Below, piece after piece: positions 16,754-37,729 of a DNA stretch of 64,000 bases (the first letter of the stretch is position 1; every line of letters starts with the position of its first letter). Source of the DNA: Phytopseudomonas dryadis (GTDB taxonomy: Bacteria; Pseudomonadota; Gammaproteobacteria; Pseudomonadales; Pseudomonadaceae); contig NZ_QJUM01000002.1 in the NCBI RefSeq assembly GCF_004327355.1, positions 1 to 64,000 on the forward strand, read 5' to 3'. Under the pieces are notes generated by a model. The model did no database searches, had not been told where the DNA came from, and saw only the letters and a program-made list of their open reading frames with translations. Position numbers and translations under genes: made by a program.

Positions 16754-16837
16754 ATCCCGAGGGGATACAGGGTTGAAGAGCCTGTCCGACCATCCGCACA
16801 ATCAAACCCCATCATTTCTCTCTGCGGGAGCCACTCC

Positions 16838-18529
16838 GTGACACCATCCTTCTCGATCGCTGACCTGGAATACCACGCGGGCAGCGAAGACATGCTTCTG
16901 CGTGGCCAGGGCTATGTCGACAGCGGTGCCGTCCACGACCTGCAGCTCAATGGCAACCGCGCATCCGCCCGGGTGATCGGCAGTGACGCCTACCACACCA
17001 CTCTTGAACACCAGGACGGTGAACTGCTGGCATCCTGCGACTGCCCCCATGCGGCCAGGGGCTTCTTCTGCAAACATGCGGTGGCGCTCGGCCTCGCCTG
17101 GCTGGAGCGCCTGGATGGACCGGAGCATATCGCGCCCCGCTATGCCGAGGATGAACGGCTCGACAACCTGCGTGCCTGGCTTGACCGGCAACCCCAGGCC
17201 GAACTGGCACAATTGCTGTTCGACCAGGCCCTGCGGGATACGGCGTTCATGCGCCAGTTATGGATAAGGGTCGAGCTGGACGCCGGCCAGGATCGAGACG
17301 GGTTGTATGACGCGATCGACGACCTGACCAAGGTCGACTACAGCCATGGATGGGATAACGCGCGTACGCTCGCAAGCGGCGTTGAAAGCCTGTTGCAGAC
17401 CCTGCAAGGCCTGTTGACTCCCACGGCCGCCGCCTCGCTCTCGGAGCTGTGCGAATACGCGATACAGCGCGTGGAGTCGATGCTCGAGCAGGTCGATGAT
17501 TCCGACGCCGAGTTCAGCTGGAGCCTGCAGCAGCTGCAGGCGCTGCATTTCGAAGCTTGCCAACTGGCGCCGCCCGAACCGCTCGATCTGGCGCAGCGCC
17601 TGTTCGAGGCCGAACTCAATGCCAAGTTCGATGCCTTTGACAACAGTGCCCTGGTGTACCAGGAGCTACTCGGCCAGCCGGGTCTGCAACGCTTCCAGGA
17701 ACTGGCCCTGCAGCATTGGCAGGCCTTGCCGCCGAACGGCCACGGCAGCACCGAGCAATGGCGCATCACTCACATCATGGAGACCCTGGCCAGGCAGTCC
17801 GGCGATCTCGAAGCCCTGGTCGCCATCAAGCGCAGGGATCTGTCGCTGCCTTACCACTATCTCGCCATCGCCGAGCTCTATCACGATGCACAGCAAGCCG
17901 ATAAGGCGCTGCAGTGGGCCGAGCAGGGCCTGGCCACCTTTGGCCCGGATACCGATGCCCGCCTGCTCGATTTCCTGGCCGAGCGCTACCTGGAAAGCGA
18001 TCGCCATGCGCAAGCCCTGGGCCTGATCTGGAGCCAGTTCGAACACCTCCCCCGCCTGGAAAACTACCAGAAGCTGCAGCGGATGGCGCAGCGCCTGGGC
18101 TGTTGGCCCGAGCAACGCGAGCGTGCCCTGGCCCACCTCGAAAGCCCCACCGCGCGCCAGCCCTACCTGGCGAGCGGCGATCAGTCGCTACGCCTCGCCA
18201 TCGCCCTCTGGGAGCAGGATCTGAGCGCCGCCTGGCAGGCCTTTCACAAAGGCCCCTGCCAGCAGGCATTGCTCGTGCAATTGGCTGAAGCGCTGGAAGC
18301 CGATCAGCCACTGGACGCGGCAACGATCTATCAGCAACTGATACCGAAGCGGGTGGAGCAGACCAACAACCGTGCCTACGAGGACGCCATCAAGCTGCTG
18401 CGTCATGTCGCTACTCTGATCGACCCGGCGGATTTCGCCACCCTGTGCCAGCGGCTGCGCCAGCGCTACAAGGCCAAACGCAACTTCATCAAGCTGCTCG
18501 ATGGGATGTCGCGCGCGAAGCCTGCTTGA
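16838..18529 (+). CDS. SWIM zinc-finger protein of unknown function
   Basis: 563 residues from a GTG start with GGGAG seven bases or so upstream. The SWIM motif CxCxnCxH is clear at residues 67-80 or so (CDCPHAARGFFCKH). The rest is a long helical region with tetratricopeptide-like character (for example YHYLAIAELYHDAQQADKALQWAEQG). SWIM domains are predicted DNA- or protein-binding zinc modules found, for example, with SWI/SNF helicases, but no helicase is adjacent. It is divergent from mbtH and shares the 156-bp intergenic region. Nothing ties it to pyoverdine except position. Confidence 0.8.
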   Translation: MTPSFSIADLEYHAGSEDMLLRGQGYVDSGAVHDLQLNGNRASARVIGSDAYHTTLEHQDGELLASCDCPHAARGFFCKHAVALGLAWLERLDGPEHIAPRYAEDERLDNLRAWLDRQPQAELAQLLFDQALRDTAFMRQLWIRVELDAGQDRDGLYDAIDDLTKVDYSHGWDNARTLASGVESLLQTLQGLLTPTAAASLSELCEYAIQRVESMLEQVDDSDAEFSWSLQQLQALHFEACQLAPPEPLDLAQRLFEAELNAKFDAFDNSALVYQELLGQPGLQRFQELALQHWQALPPNGHGSTEQWRITHIMETLARQSGDLEALVAIKRRDLSLPYHYLAIAELYHDAQQADKALQWAEQGLATFGPDTDARLLDFLAERYLESDRHAQALGLIWSQFEHLPRLENYQKLQRMAQRLGCWPEQRERALAHLESPTARQPYLASGDQSLRLAIALWEQDLSAAWQAFHKGPCQQALLVQLAEALEADQPLDAATIYQQLIPKRVEQTNNRAYEDAIKLLRHVATLIDPADFATLCQRLRQRYKAKRNFIKLLDGMSRAKPA

Positions 18530-18672
18530 GTCGATTGTCCAGGCGGCGATGTACAACCTCGGTTATCTCCGCTGACGCGCCTCCCACCAAGAGCGGATAC
18601 CCGTACGCCGTGGAGCGTAGATATCGTCTTGATCCTTGGCCTGCAAGAACCCGTTCGCAATCAGGGTTCGCC

Positions 18673-18763
18673 TGTAGGAGCGTTGCCCCCGGCGCGATGC
18701 GCTGGCGGCCATGCTGCAAAATCGCGCTATGGCCACGATTCGCCGCGAGGTCGCGGCTCCTAC
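18673..18763. repeat. Paired REP-type palindromes (GTAGGAGC family)
   Basis: Part of the 597-bp gene-free stretch 18530-19126. A GTAGGAGC...GCGATGCG unit faces an inverted unit CGCCGCGAGGTCGCGGCTCCTAC, the usual two-headed Pseudomonas REP arrangement. Confidence 0.7.
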
Positions 18764-18868
18764 GCAACTGCGCGCTGATTGCCGAATCCGCCGCACGTCT
18801 CGACAAGCTACGCGATCACCCTTGCCATGCTGCGAGCTAAACGACTTCGAGTCGAACGCTATCCTTGC

Positions 18869-19120
18869 GTAGCCCGGGTCGAGCGCAGCGACACCCGGGA
18901 AACCGCACTCTGTAGGGGGATCGCCCGTGTGATCCAGGAGCGCCGCCACGACCTGGCCTCGCCGTCGCCATTCAGCATCGCCGGCATGAACTGCAGGCGT
19001 GGCTGGATGACCACAGGCGAAGCCATCCCCGTAGCCTGGATTAGCCGAAGGCGTAATCCGGAGAATGCAGGCAACGAAGGCATACCCGGATTACGCCGCT
19101 GCGCGGCTAATCCGGGCTAC
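18869..19120. repeat. Inverted GTAGCCCGG / GGATTACGCC intergenic repeats
   Basis: Three related units: 18869-18899 (GTAGCCCGGGTCGAGCGCAG start), 19031-19061 (GTAGCCTGGATTAGCC) and 19085-19120 (inverted, ending in GGCTAATCCGGGCTAC). The last two face each other around about 24 bases and could form one large hairpin just after pvdH. With the REP pair they fill this gap; no gene is supported here. Confidence 0.65.
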
Positions 19121-19126
19121 CCTGCA

Positions 19127-20527
19127 TCATTGCCCCACAGCAACCGCCGCCTGCACCGCCTTGGCGAAGATCCGCGCCACCTGGTCGATCTGCTCGGCCG
19201 TGATGATCAGCGGCGGCAGGAAACGCACCACGCTGCCATGGCGGCCACCCAGTTCGAGGATCAGGCCGCGCTTGAGGCATTCGCGCTGGATGCGGCTGGC
19301 CAGGGAACCATCGGCCGGCGGATGACCGAGGCTGTCCGCCAGGCCGCTGGGGTCGACCACTTCGACCCCGAGCATCAGGCCACGGCCGCGGACATCGCCC
19401 AGTTGCGGCAGCCGTACGCGCAGCTCGAGCAGCTGTTCGCGCAGGCGCTGGCCCATCGCCGCGGCGTGCGCCACCAGGTTTTCCGCCTCGATGTGGCGGA
19501 TCACCGCGGAGCCGGCGGCCATGGCCATCTGGTTGCCACGGAAGGTGCCGGCATGGGCGCCGGGTTGCCAGCTGTCGAGCCAGTCGCGATAGACCATCAC
19601 CGACAGCGGCAGGCTGCCGCCGATGGCCTTGGACAGCACCACCACGTCCGGGACGATGCTGGCGTGCTCGAAGGCGAACAGCTTGCCGGTGCGGCCGAAA
19701 CCGGTCTGGATCTCGTCGATGATCAGCGGCACCCCGGCCCTGGCGGTGATCTCGCGCACGCCGCGCAGCCAGGTATCCGCCGCGGGAATCACCCCGCCCT
19801 CGCCCTGCACCACTTCGAGGATCACCCCGGCCGGCAGTTGCACGCCGCTTTCCGGGTCGCTGAGCAGGTTGTCCAGGTAACGCAGGTTGACCTCCACGGC
19901 GCGTTCGCCGCCGAGGCCGAACGGGCAGCGGTAATCGTAGGGGAACGGCAGGAACTGCACGCCATGGCTGAGCAGCGAACCGAGGGGGGTCTTGGCCTTG
20001 AGGTTGCCCATCAGGCTCAAGGCGCCCTGGCTCATGCCGTGATAGCCACCCTGGAACGCCAGTACCGTGCTGCGCCCGGTGGCGATGCGCACCAGCTTCA
20101 GCGCCGCCTCCACGGCGTCGGTGCCGGTCGGCCCGGTGAACTGGATCTTCGCCTGGCTGGCGAAGGCCGGCGGCAGCACGGCGAACAGATCCTGGACGAA
20201 GCGATCCTTGACCGGCGTAGTCAGGTCCAGGGTGTGCAGCGGCAGCTCGTCATCGAGCACCTGACGGATCGCCGCGATCACCACCGGATGGTTATGCCCC
20301 AGGGCCAGGGTGCCGGCGCCGGCCAGGCAGTCGATGAACACCCGCCCCTCGACGTCCTCGACATGGATGCCCCGGGCCCGCTTGAGCGCCAGTGGGATGC
20401 GCCGCGGGTAGCTGCGCGCATTGGACTCCTGCTGTTTCTGTCGGGCCAGGAGGGGGTTGTCCTCGAACAGGTAATCCTTGTCGTCGCCCTGGGCGACGGC
20501 CGGGCTTTCGGCTAACGCTGTGCTCAT
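19127..20527 (-). CDS. pvdH: L-2,4-diaminobutyrate:2-oxoglutarate aminotransferase
   Basis: 466 residues, class III PLP aminotransferase. It has FTGPTGTDAVEAALKL, GGYHGMSQGALSLMGN, the PLP-contacting DEIQTGFGRTG, and the Schiff-base lysine in LSKAIGGSLPLSV. PvdH converts aspartate beta-semialdehyde to L-2,4-diaminobutyrate, the residue activated by the last PvdL module and a precursor of the chromophore. Length equals the family norm. It lies 295 bases downstream of pvdL but is separated by REP and palindromic repeats and has its own weak PvdS-type box, so it is probably a separate transcription unit. Confidence 0.95.
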   Translation of the reverse strand: MSTALAESPAVAQGDDKDYLFEDNPLLARQKQQESNARSYPRRIPLALKRARGIHVEDVEGRVFIDCLAGAGTLALGHNHPVVIAAIRQVLDDELPLHTLDLTTPVKDRFVQDLFAVLPPAFASQAKIQFTGPTGTDAVEAALKLVRIATGRSTVLAFQGGYHGMSQGALSLMGNLKAKTPLGSLLSHGVQFLPFPYDYRCPFGLGGERAVEVNLRYLDNLLSDPESGVQLPAGVILEVVQGEGGVIPAADTWLRGVREITARAGVPLIIDEIQTGFGRTGKLFAFEHASIVPDVVVLSKAIGGSLPLSVMVYRDWLDSWQPGAHAGTFRGNQMAMAAGSAVIRHIEAENLVAHAAAMGQRLREQLLELRVRLPQLGDVRGRGLMLGVEVVDPSGLADSLGHPPADGSLASRIQRECLKRGLILELGGRHGSVVRFLPPLIITAEQIDQVARIFAKAVQAAVAVGQ

Positions 20528-20581
20528 GCTTGCGCTCCTGAATGAATTGAACAGCCATGGATGCCATGCTTTGGAAGTAAA

Positions 20582-20605
20582 ACGGAACCTGTGGGAACGG
20601 CTTTA
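20582..20605 (-). promoter_or_regulatory. Possible PvdS box of pvdH
   Basis: Minus strand TAAAG (20605-20601), 16 bases, CGT (20584-20582), 55 bases before the pvdH start. It overlaps a REP unit (GGCTTTAGCC), so the match could be incidental, but pvdH belongs to the PvdS regulon in P. aeruginosa. Confidence 0.4.
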
Positions 20606-20667
20606 GCCGCGAAGAACGGCCAGCCGCAATAACATGACGACCGGCTGGTCCTTTCGCGGCTAAAGCC
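20599..20667. repeat. Paired REP elements (GGCTTTAGCCGCGAA family)
   Basis: GGCTTTAGCCGCGAA at 20599-20613 and its inverse TTCGCGGCTAAAGCC at 20653-20667, a canonical inverted REP pair between pvdL and pvdH. Confidence 0.75.
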
Positions 20668-20710
20668 ACTCTCATCAGATATCAGGTAACCCATTGATTT
20701 ATATGATCCT

Positions 20711-20761
20711 GTAGGATGGGTGACAACCCATCGGCAATGGATGGGTTGCCACCCATCCTAC
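20711..20761. repeat. Palindromic intergenic repeat, GTAGGATGGGT family, copy 2
   Basis: 51 bp, GTAGGATGGGTGACAACCCAT then GGCAATGG then the inverse arm ending in CCATCCTAC. Same family as 15526-15590. It lies just past the pvdL stop and could act as a transcription-stop hairpin. Confidence 0.75.
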
Positions 20762-20822
20762 GATCTGTTTGCTGCGCGACAGCGATGCGGCGAAGACGCG
20801 GAGGGGCCTCCTGGGCGGTCAT

Positions 20823-33743
<12,921 letters not shown>

Positions 33744-33821
33744 CGCTGTATCCGTCCTCAATTCCATGTGTGGTGCACGGCGCTCCGCTCGGAGATGGGC
33801 CGTGGCTGCATAGAATCGAAG

Positions 33822-33845
33822 ACGGCTGCGCGGGGCAGAAAATTA
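33822..33845 (-). promoter_or_regulatory. PvdS box of pvdL
   Basis: Minus strand TAATT (33845-33841), exactly 16 bases, CGT (33824-33822), followed by CTTC. The extended form TAATTTTC ... CGTCTTC is shared with the mbtH promoter. Confidence 0.78.
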
Positions 33846-33911
33846 GCCCCGAAAGCAGGATTACCCGCCCTCAGGCAAAGGGCAAATAGACACTATACTA
33901 AGCACCATAAA

Positions 33912-33930
33912 GAATAATGATTATCATTTG
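33912..33930. promoter_or_regulatory. Fur box controlling pvdS
   Basis: GAATAATGATTATCATTTG, a near-perfect 19-bp match to GATAATGATAATCATTATC. It overlaps the upstream edge and -35 of the pvdS promoter, the expected place for iron-dependent repression. Confidence 0.85.
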
Positions 33931-33956
33931 ACAGGTGTTCGACCCGCTACTACCTT
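33928..33956 (+). promoter_or_regulatory. Probable vegetative promoter of pvdS
   Basis: TTGACA at 33928-33933, a 17-base spacer, then TACCTT at 33951-33956. The -35 is perfect and the -10 weak; the Fur box covers the -35. The start codon is 54 bases further on. Confidence 0.6.
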
Positions 33957-34010
33957 ACTCCGCGCCGCAGGGAAAACCCCTCTCGAACCTTTCGCCGCAT
34001 AGGTAGAACC

Positions 34011-34571
34011 ATGCAGGAATATGGATCCGTAAAGCCCACTGCCGAGATGTCTTCGTCTTCACTTTTGGAAGCCTTACTGGATAACCGCAGCACCCTGATC
34101 AAAACGGCGGCCCGCATCACGGGCTGCCACAGCCGAGCCGAAGATGTCGTGCAAGACGCCTTTCTGAGGCTGGTGAACACCCCGATGATGTCGCTGCCGC
34201 TCAGAGCGCAGATCAGTTACGTGTTCCGTATCGTGCGCAACCTGGCCATCGACCATTACCGCAAACAGGCCATGGAGCAGCGGTATTCAGGTAGCGAGGA
34301 AGAAGGGTTGAACGTAGCGGTTCAAGGCTCCACCCCGGAGAGTCAGAGCCTCGACCACGAGGCCTTGATGATCGTCGATACGGCGCTCAACGAATTGCCC
34401 AAGCGCACTCGCTATGCCTTCGAATGCTACCGTTTGCATGGCATTCCCCAGAAGGACATTGCCAAGGAACTCGGTGTTTCGCCGACCCTGGTCAACTTCA
34501 TGATCCGCGATGCCATGGTGCATTGCCGCAAAGCGCTCAGTAGCGAGTACGAGCGAACGCCTTCGACGTAA
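34011..34571 (+). CDS. pvdS: ECF sigma factor PvdS, iron-starvation regulator of pyoverdine genes
   Basis: 186 residues, the usual PvdS length. Region 2 is seen as ITGCHSRAEDVVQDAFLRL and FRIVRNLAIDHYRKQA; region 4 as ELPKRTRYAFECYRLHG, PQKDIAKELGVSP and TLVNFMIRDAMVHCRKA, all close to P. aeruginosa PvdS. It directs RNA polymerase to IS-box promoters, four or five of which I find in this window. It is divergent from pvdL with a Fur box in between. In P. aeruginosa PvdS is also held by the anti-sigma factor FpvR; no fpvR or fpvA is present here. A second in-frame ATG at codon 13 is possible as start. Confidence 0.96.
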   Translation: MQEYGSVKPTAEMSSSSLLEALLDNRSTLIKTAARITGCHSRAEDVVQDAFLRLVNTPMMSLPLRAQISYVFRIVRNLAIDHYRKQAMEQRYSGSEEEGLNVAVQGSTPESQSLDHEALMIVDTALNELPKRTRYAFECYRLHGIPQKDIAKELGVSPTLVNFMIRDAMVHCRKALSSEYERTPST

Positions 34572-34593
34572 AATCGGCACAACGGCCGCTATC

Positions 34594-34669
34594 CCATCGC
34601 CCCGAGGGCGGGGCTCCTACCCGGACGATGCTTGTCGCGAACCTGTAGGAGTTGCACCCCCGCGGTGAT
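34594..34669. repeat. REP-type units between pvdS and dusA
   Basis: CGCCCCGAGGGCGGGGCTCCTAC (ending at 34620) and, inverted, TGTAGGAGTTGCACCCCCGCGG (from 34643). They begin 23 bases after pvdS and probably form its downstream hairpins. The rest of the 463-bp gap, to 35034, shows only a 10-C run at 34989-34998; I see no gene in it. Confidence 0.6.
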
Positions 34670-35034
34670 TACTGGCCGCACCATCGGTTTTGCCGAATGG
34701 CCGCCATCGTTATCCCCAGGGGCTAGCAAGGAGCCTTTTCTCGGCGGCCATGGATCGCCCGGCGCCACCTGGGCTCCGATATACCCGCTCGCCCTGCGCG
34801 GCGAGCGGGCGTGATCCGAGGGGCTGCCCGCAAACCTGCTCGACGGCTCGGCAACCCGTTTCGATCAGAGGGCCGGGTTCTTGGTAGACTAGCGCCCAAT
34901 GCACCCAGCCCAGTCCGCCCTGCAGTTGGCCTGCACGCCCTTGAGCGATCGCGGTATCGGCCCACTGCCCTGTTCGATTCAAGCGCTGCCCCCCCCCCGA
35001 AACAGGCCAATTGGCCCATGACAGAACACACCCC

Positions 35035-36045
35035 ATGCCAGAAAACTCCAGCGCACAGCCAGCAGCCCCCCGTCCCGAACCTTGCCGCCGCTTTTCCGTG
35101 GCGCCGATGATGGACTGGACCGATCGGCACTGCCGCTACTTCCTGCGCCTGCTGTCGCAGCGCGCCCTGCTGTACACGGAAATGGTCACGACCGGGGCCC
35201 TGCTGCACGGCGATCGCGAACGTTTCCTGGGTCACCACCAAAGCGAGCATCCACTGGCCCTGCAACTGGGCGGCAGCACGCCTGCGGATCTGGCCGCGTG
35301 CGCCCGGCTCGCCGAAGCCGCGGGTTACGATGAGGTCAACCTGAACGTCGGCTGCCCCAGCGACCGGGTGCAGAACAACATGATCGGCGCCTGTCTGATG
35401 GCGCACCCGGCCCTGGTCGCCGATTGCGTCAAGGCGATGCGCGATGCCGTGAGCATTGCGGTGACGGTCAAGCATCGTATCGGCATCGACGGTCGCGACA
35501 GCTACGAACAGCTGGGCGATTTCGTCGCCCAGGTGCGCGATGCCGGCTGTCGCAGCTTCACCGTGCACGCCCGCATCGCCATTCTTTCCGGCCTGTCGCC
35601 CAAGGAAAACCGCGAGGTCCCGCCGCTGCGCTACGATATCGCCGCGCAGCTCAAGCGGGATTTTCCCGAACTGGAACTGGTGCTCAATGGCGGCATCAAG
35701 ACCCTGGAGGATTGCCGCCAGCACCTGCAGACCTTCGATGGCGTCATGCTGGGCCGCGAGGCCTATCACAACCCTTATCTGCTGGCCGAGGTGGATCGGC
35801 AACTGTTCGCCAGCGAGCGCCCCGTCCTCAACCGCGCCGAGGCCATGGAGGGCATGCGCCCCTACATCGAGCGCCACCTTGCCGAAGGTGGCCTCATGCA
35901 CCATGTCACCCGCCACATGCTCGGCCTCGCCCAGGGCTTCCCCGGGGCCCGGCGCTTCCGCCAATTGCTGTCCGTGGACATCCACAAGGCCGCCCAGCCC
36001 CTGGCGGTGTTCGACCAGGCGGCGCAATTACTGCAAGGGCGCTAG
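35035..36045 (+). CDS. dusA: tRNA-dihydrouridine(20/20a) synthase DusA
   Basis: 336 residues from the ATG at 35035 (MPENSSAQPAAPRPEP), preferred over an in-frame TTG 24 bases upstream. The TIM-barrel FMN enzyme shows FSVAPMMDWTDRHCRYF, the LQLGGSTPADLA strand, the catalytic-Cys motif LNVGCPSDRVQNNMIGACLM, and VTVKHRIGID. It reduces uridine 20 in the tRNA D-loop with NADPH. In PAO1, as I recall, dusA neighbours tal; here they are separated by a 12-kb accessory block that begins just after this gene. Confidence 0.95.
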   Translation: MPENSSAQPAAPRPEPCRRFSVAPMMDWTDRHCRYFLRLLSQRALLYTEMVTTGALLHGDRERFLGHHQSEHPLALQLGGSTPADLAACARLAEAAGYDEVNLNVGCPSDRVQNNMIGACLMAHPALVADCVKAMRDAVSIAVTVKHRIGIDGRDSYEQLGDFVAQVRDAGCRSFTVHARIAILSGLSPKENREVPPLRYDIAAQLKRDFPELELVLNGGIKTLEDCRQHLQTFDGVMLGREAYHNPYLLAEVDRQLFASERPVLNRAEAMEGMRPYIERHLAEGGLMHHVTRHMLGLAQGFPGARRFRQLLSVDIHKAAQPLAVFDQAAQLLQGR

Positions 36046-36181
36046 GGGCTGTTGACGTTTCAGCGCGAGCCGCGTTGCCGCGAGACGGCGTTTCTCGCCG
36101 GCTCAGTAATCTCTCATTGGGGACCTCCATCTCTTGGTCGAGACAGAAGGCTCCCGATGACCGCATCACACGGTCAAACCT

Positions 36182-36836
36182 CAAGGAGTCCCCCGGCAAA
36201 GCCGGGGGCTTTAGCTATGTGAGCCGCTCAAAGCGGCTGGCGGGGGCGCTACGCGCTTCCCTTGTTTGGGCCACCTAAAGGTGGCCCCTACCTCAATAAT
36301 TGCAGTTGATCCAGACGCTTATCCTCAGCCTCTTGGTTTTGGATGTACGCCCGAATCACTGCCTCGTCTCGACCTACTGTCGACACAAAATACCCTCGCG
36401 CCCAGAAACTCTGCCCGACAAAATTCCTCTTACGCTCTCCATACACACGGGCCAAATGGATCGCGCTCTTGCCTTTGATGTACCCCACTACCTGAGATAC
36501 CGCATATTTCGGCGGAATCTTCAGCAACATGTGTACATGATCAGGCATCAAATGCCCTTCCTCTATCCGGCACTCCTTCTGTTCGGCCAAACGCCGAAAC
36601 ACCTCGCCCAAGTACTTCCTCAGCTCTACATACAGCGTCCGACGGCGGTATTTCGGGATGAATACCACGTGATACAGACACTCCCATTTCGTGTGATTTA
36701 AGCTTTCATAGTCGTCCATCTCGGTTTCTCCGGTTCGTGTGCTTGGCGGCTCACAAACCGGAGTTTCCGGGATGGACTTCCGGATCTGTCAAACTTCTAC
36801 TGCCTCCCCGGCAGAGCCGGGGGGACTCCCTTATTG
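36182..36836 (-). mobile_element. IS200-type insertion sequence
   Basis: The tnpA gene is bracketed by GC hairpins typical of IS200/IS605 ends: 36184-36210 (GGAGTCCCCCGGC..GCCGGGGG) on its 3' side and 36806-36832 (CTCCCCGGCAGAGCCGGGG) on its 5' side. There are no long terminal inverted repeats, as expected. A further hairpin GGGCCACCTAAAGGTGGCCC at 36268-36287 abuts the tnpA stop. Exact ends are uncertain by a few tens of bases. Confidence 0.7.
36288..36719 (-). CDS. tnpA: IS200-family HUH tyrosine transposase TnpA
   Basis: 143 residues, full length and intact. The HUH motif is HVHMLL in HLMPDHVHMLLKIPP and the catalytic tyrosine lies in EAVIRAYIQNQE; YHVVFIPKYRRRTLY and GKSAIHLARVYGERKRNF are classic IS200 sequence. 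It catalyses single-strand cut-and-paste of its own element during replication. There is no tnpB. It marks the left boundary region of the accessory block between dusA and tal. Confidence 0.93.
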   Translation of the reverse strand: MDDYESLNHTKWECLYHVVFIPKYRRRTLYVELRKYLGEVFRRLAEQKECRIEEGHLMPDHVHMLLKIPPKYAVSQVVGYIKGKSAIHLARVYGERKRNFVGQSFWARGYFVSTVGRDEAVIRAYIQNQEAEDKRLDQLQLLR

Positions 36837-37017
36837 CTCTAGGACCTGTTCTTGAGCAGCGCCCGCGAGCTGCCGCATTCCAGACGCAAGACATTGATTT
36901 AATCGAACGCTGCCTTCTCATTTTCGAATTAGGCGGGAGCTCGAACTTGCCTTAGTCTCAGTTGACAACAGGCCGCCGTGCTAGACGCGGTCGCGTGGAT
37001 CACCTGCCGAAGCGTAC

Positions 37018-37643
37018 ATGGCCATGACGACAATTAGCTATGACACCCACTTACTGATCGACGGCGAATTACAGCTTGGCGAAGGTGCAGTGGGGCCAGT
37101 CCTCAATCCCACGACAGGCGAAACACTCGTCGATGTTTCGGATGCCAGTGTCGAGCAGGTCGAGACCGCCGTCATGGCAGCCAGCCACGCATCCGATCAG
37201 TGGCCACGCACAACGCCTGCTCACCACTCTTCGCTTCTATTGGCGATCGCAGATCAGATCGATGCTCGTGCCGACGAACTGGCAACCCTGGAATCGCTGA
37301 ACTGTGGAAAGCCATTTCACCTCGCCAAACAGAGCGGGAGGTTTTTGGCCCGGTCGTTACCGTCACCCGCTTCGACGACCTGCCACAGGCCGTTGAATGG
37401 GCCAACGACTCCGAGTACGGCTTGGCATCCGCTGTCTGGACCAAAGACCTGGACAAGGCGGTGCAAGTATCGGCCCGCCTTCAATAGGGATGCACCTGGA
37501 TCAACAGCCACTTCATGCTGGTTAGCGAAATGCCCCACGGTGGCCTGAAACGCTCTGGCTATGAAAAAGACTTATCAACCGATTCACCTCAGGACTACAG
37601 CCTAGTACGTCACATCATGGCCAAACACGGCTGTGACATATAA
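37018..37643 (+). pseudogene. Broken aldehyde dehydrogenase: internal deletion, frame change and nonsense codon
   Basis: The first about 100 codons (THLLIDGELQLGEGAVGPVL through LESLNCGKPFHLAK) match the N-terminus of the intact dehydrogenase at 41840. Near 37325-37340 the sequence jumps, in another frame, to the C-terminal part (EVFGPVVTVTRFDDLPQAVE ... VWTKDLDKAVQVSARLQ), so about 290 codons including the catalytic Cys are missing. A TAG at 37485-37487 then replaces the Tyr of RLQYGCTW. The same frame continues as [19 protein letters not shown] to a final TAA at 37641-37643. It is a decayed paralogue, not a recent copy, of the dehydrogenase in the same island, and cannot encode an active enzyme. 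Confidence 0.9.
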
Positions 37644-37729
37644 GAACAGCTATCGATCAGCATACGCCACCAACCGCAGTGCGGTCGGCTCTTACACTGC
37701 CCCACGATAATTAAAGTAGAGGGATAAGT

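Noticed and set aside
36046..36181. Possible second insertion-element end just after dusA
   Set aside because: Only weak inverted similarity (CTGTTGAC versus GTCAAC near 36960) and no transposase scrap; not enough to call a feature.
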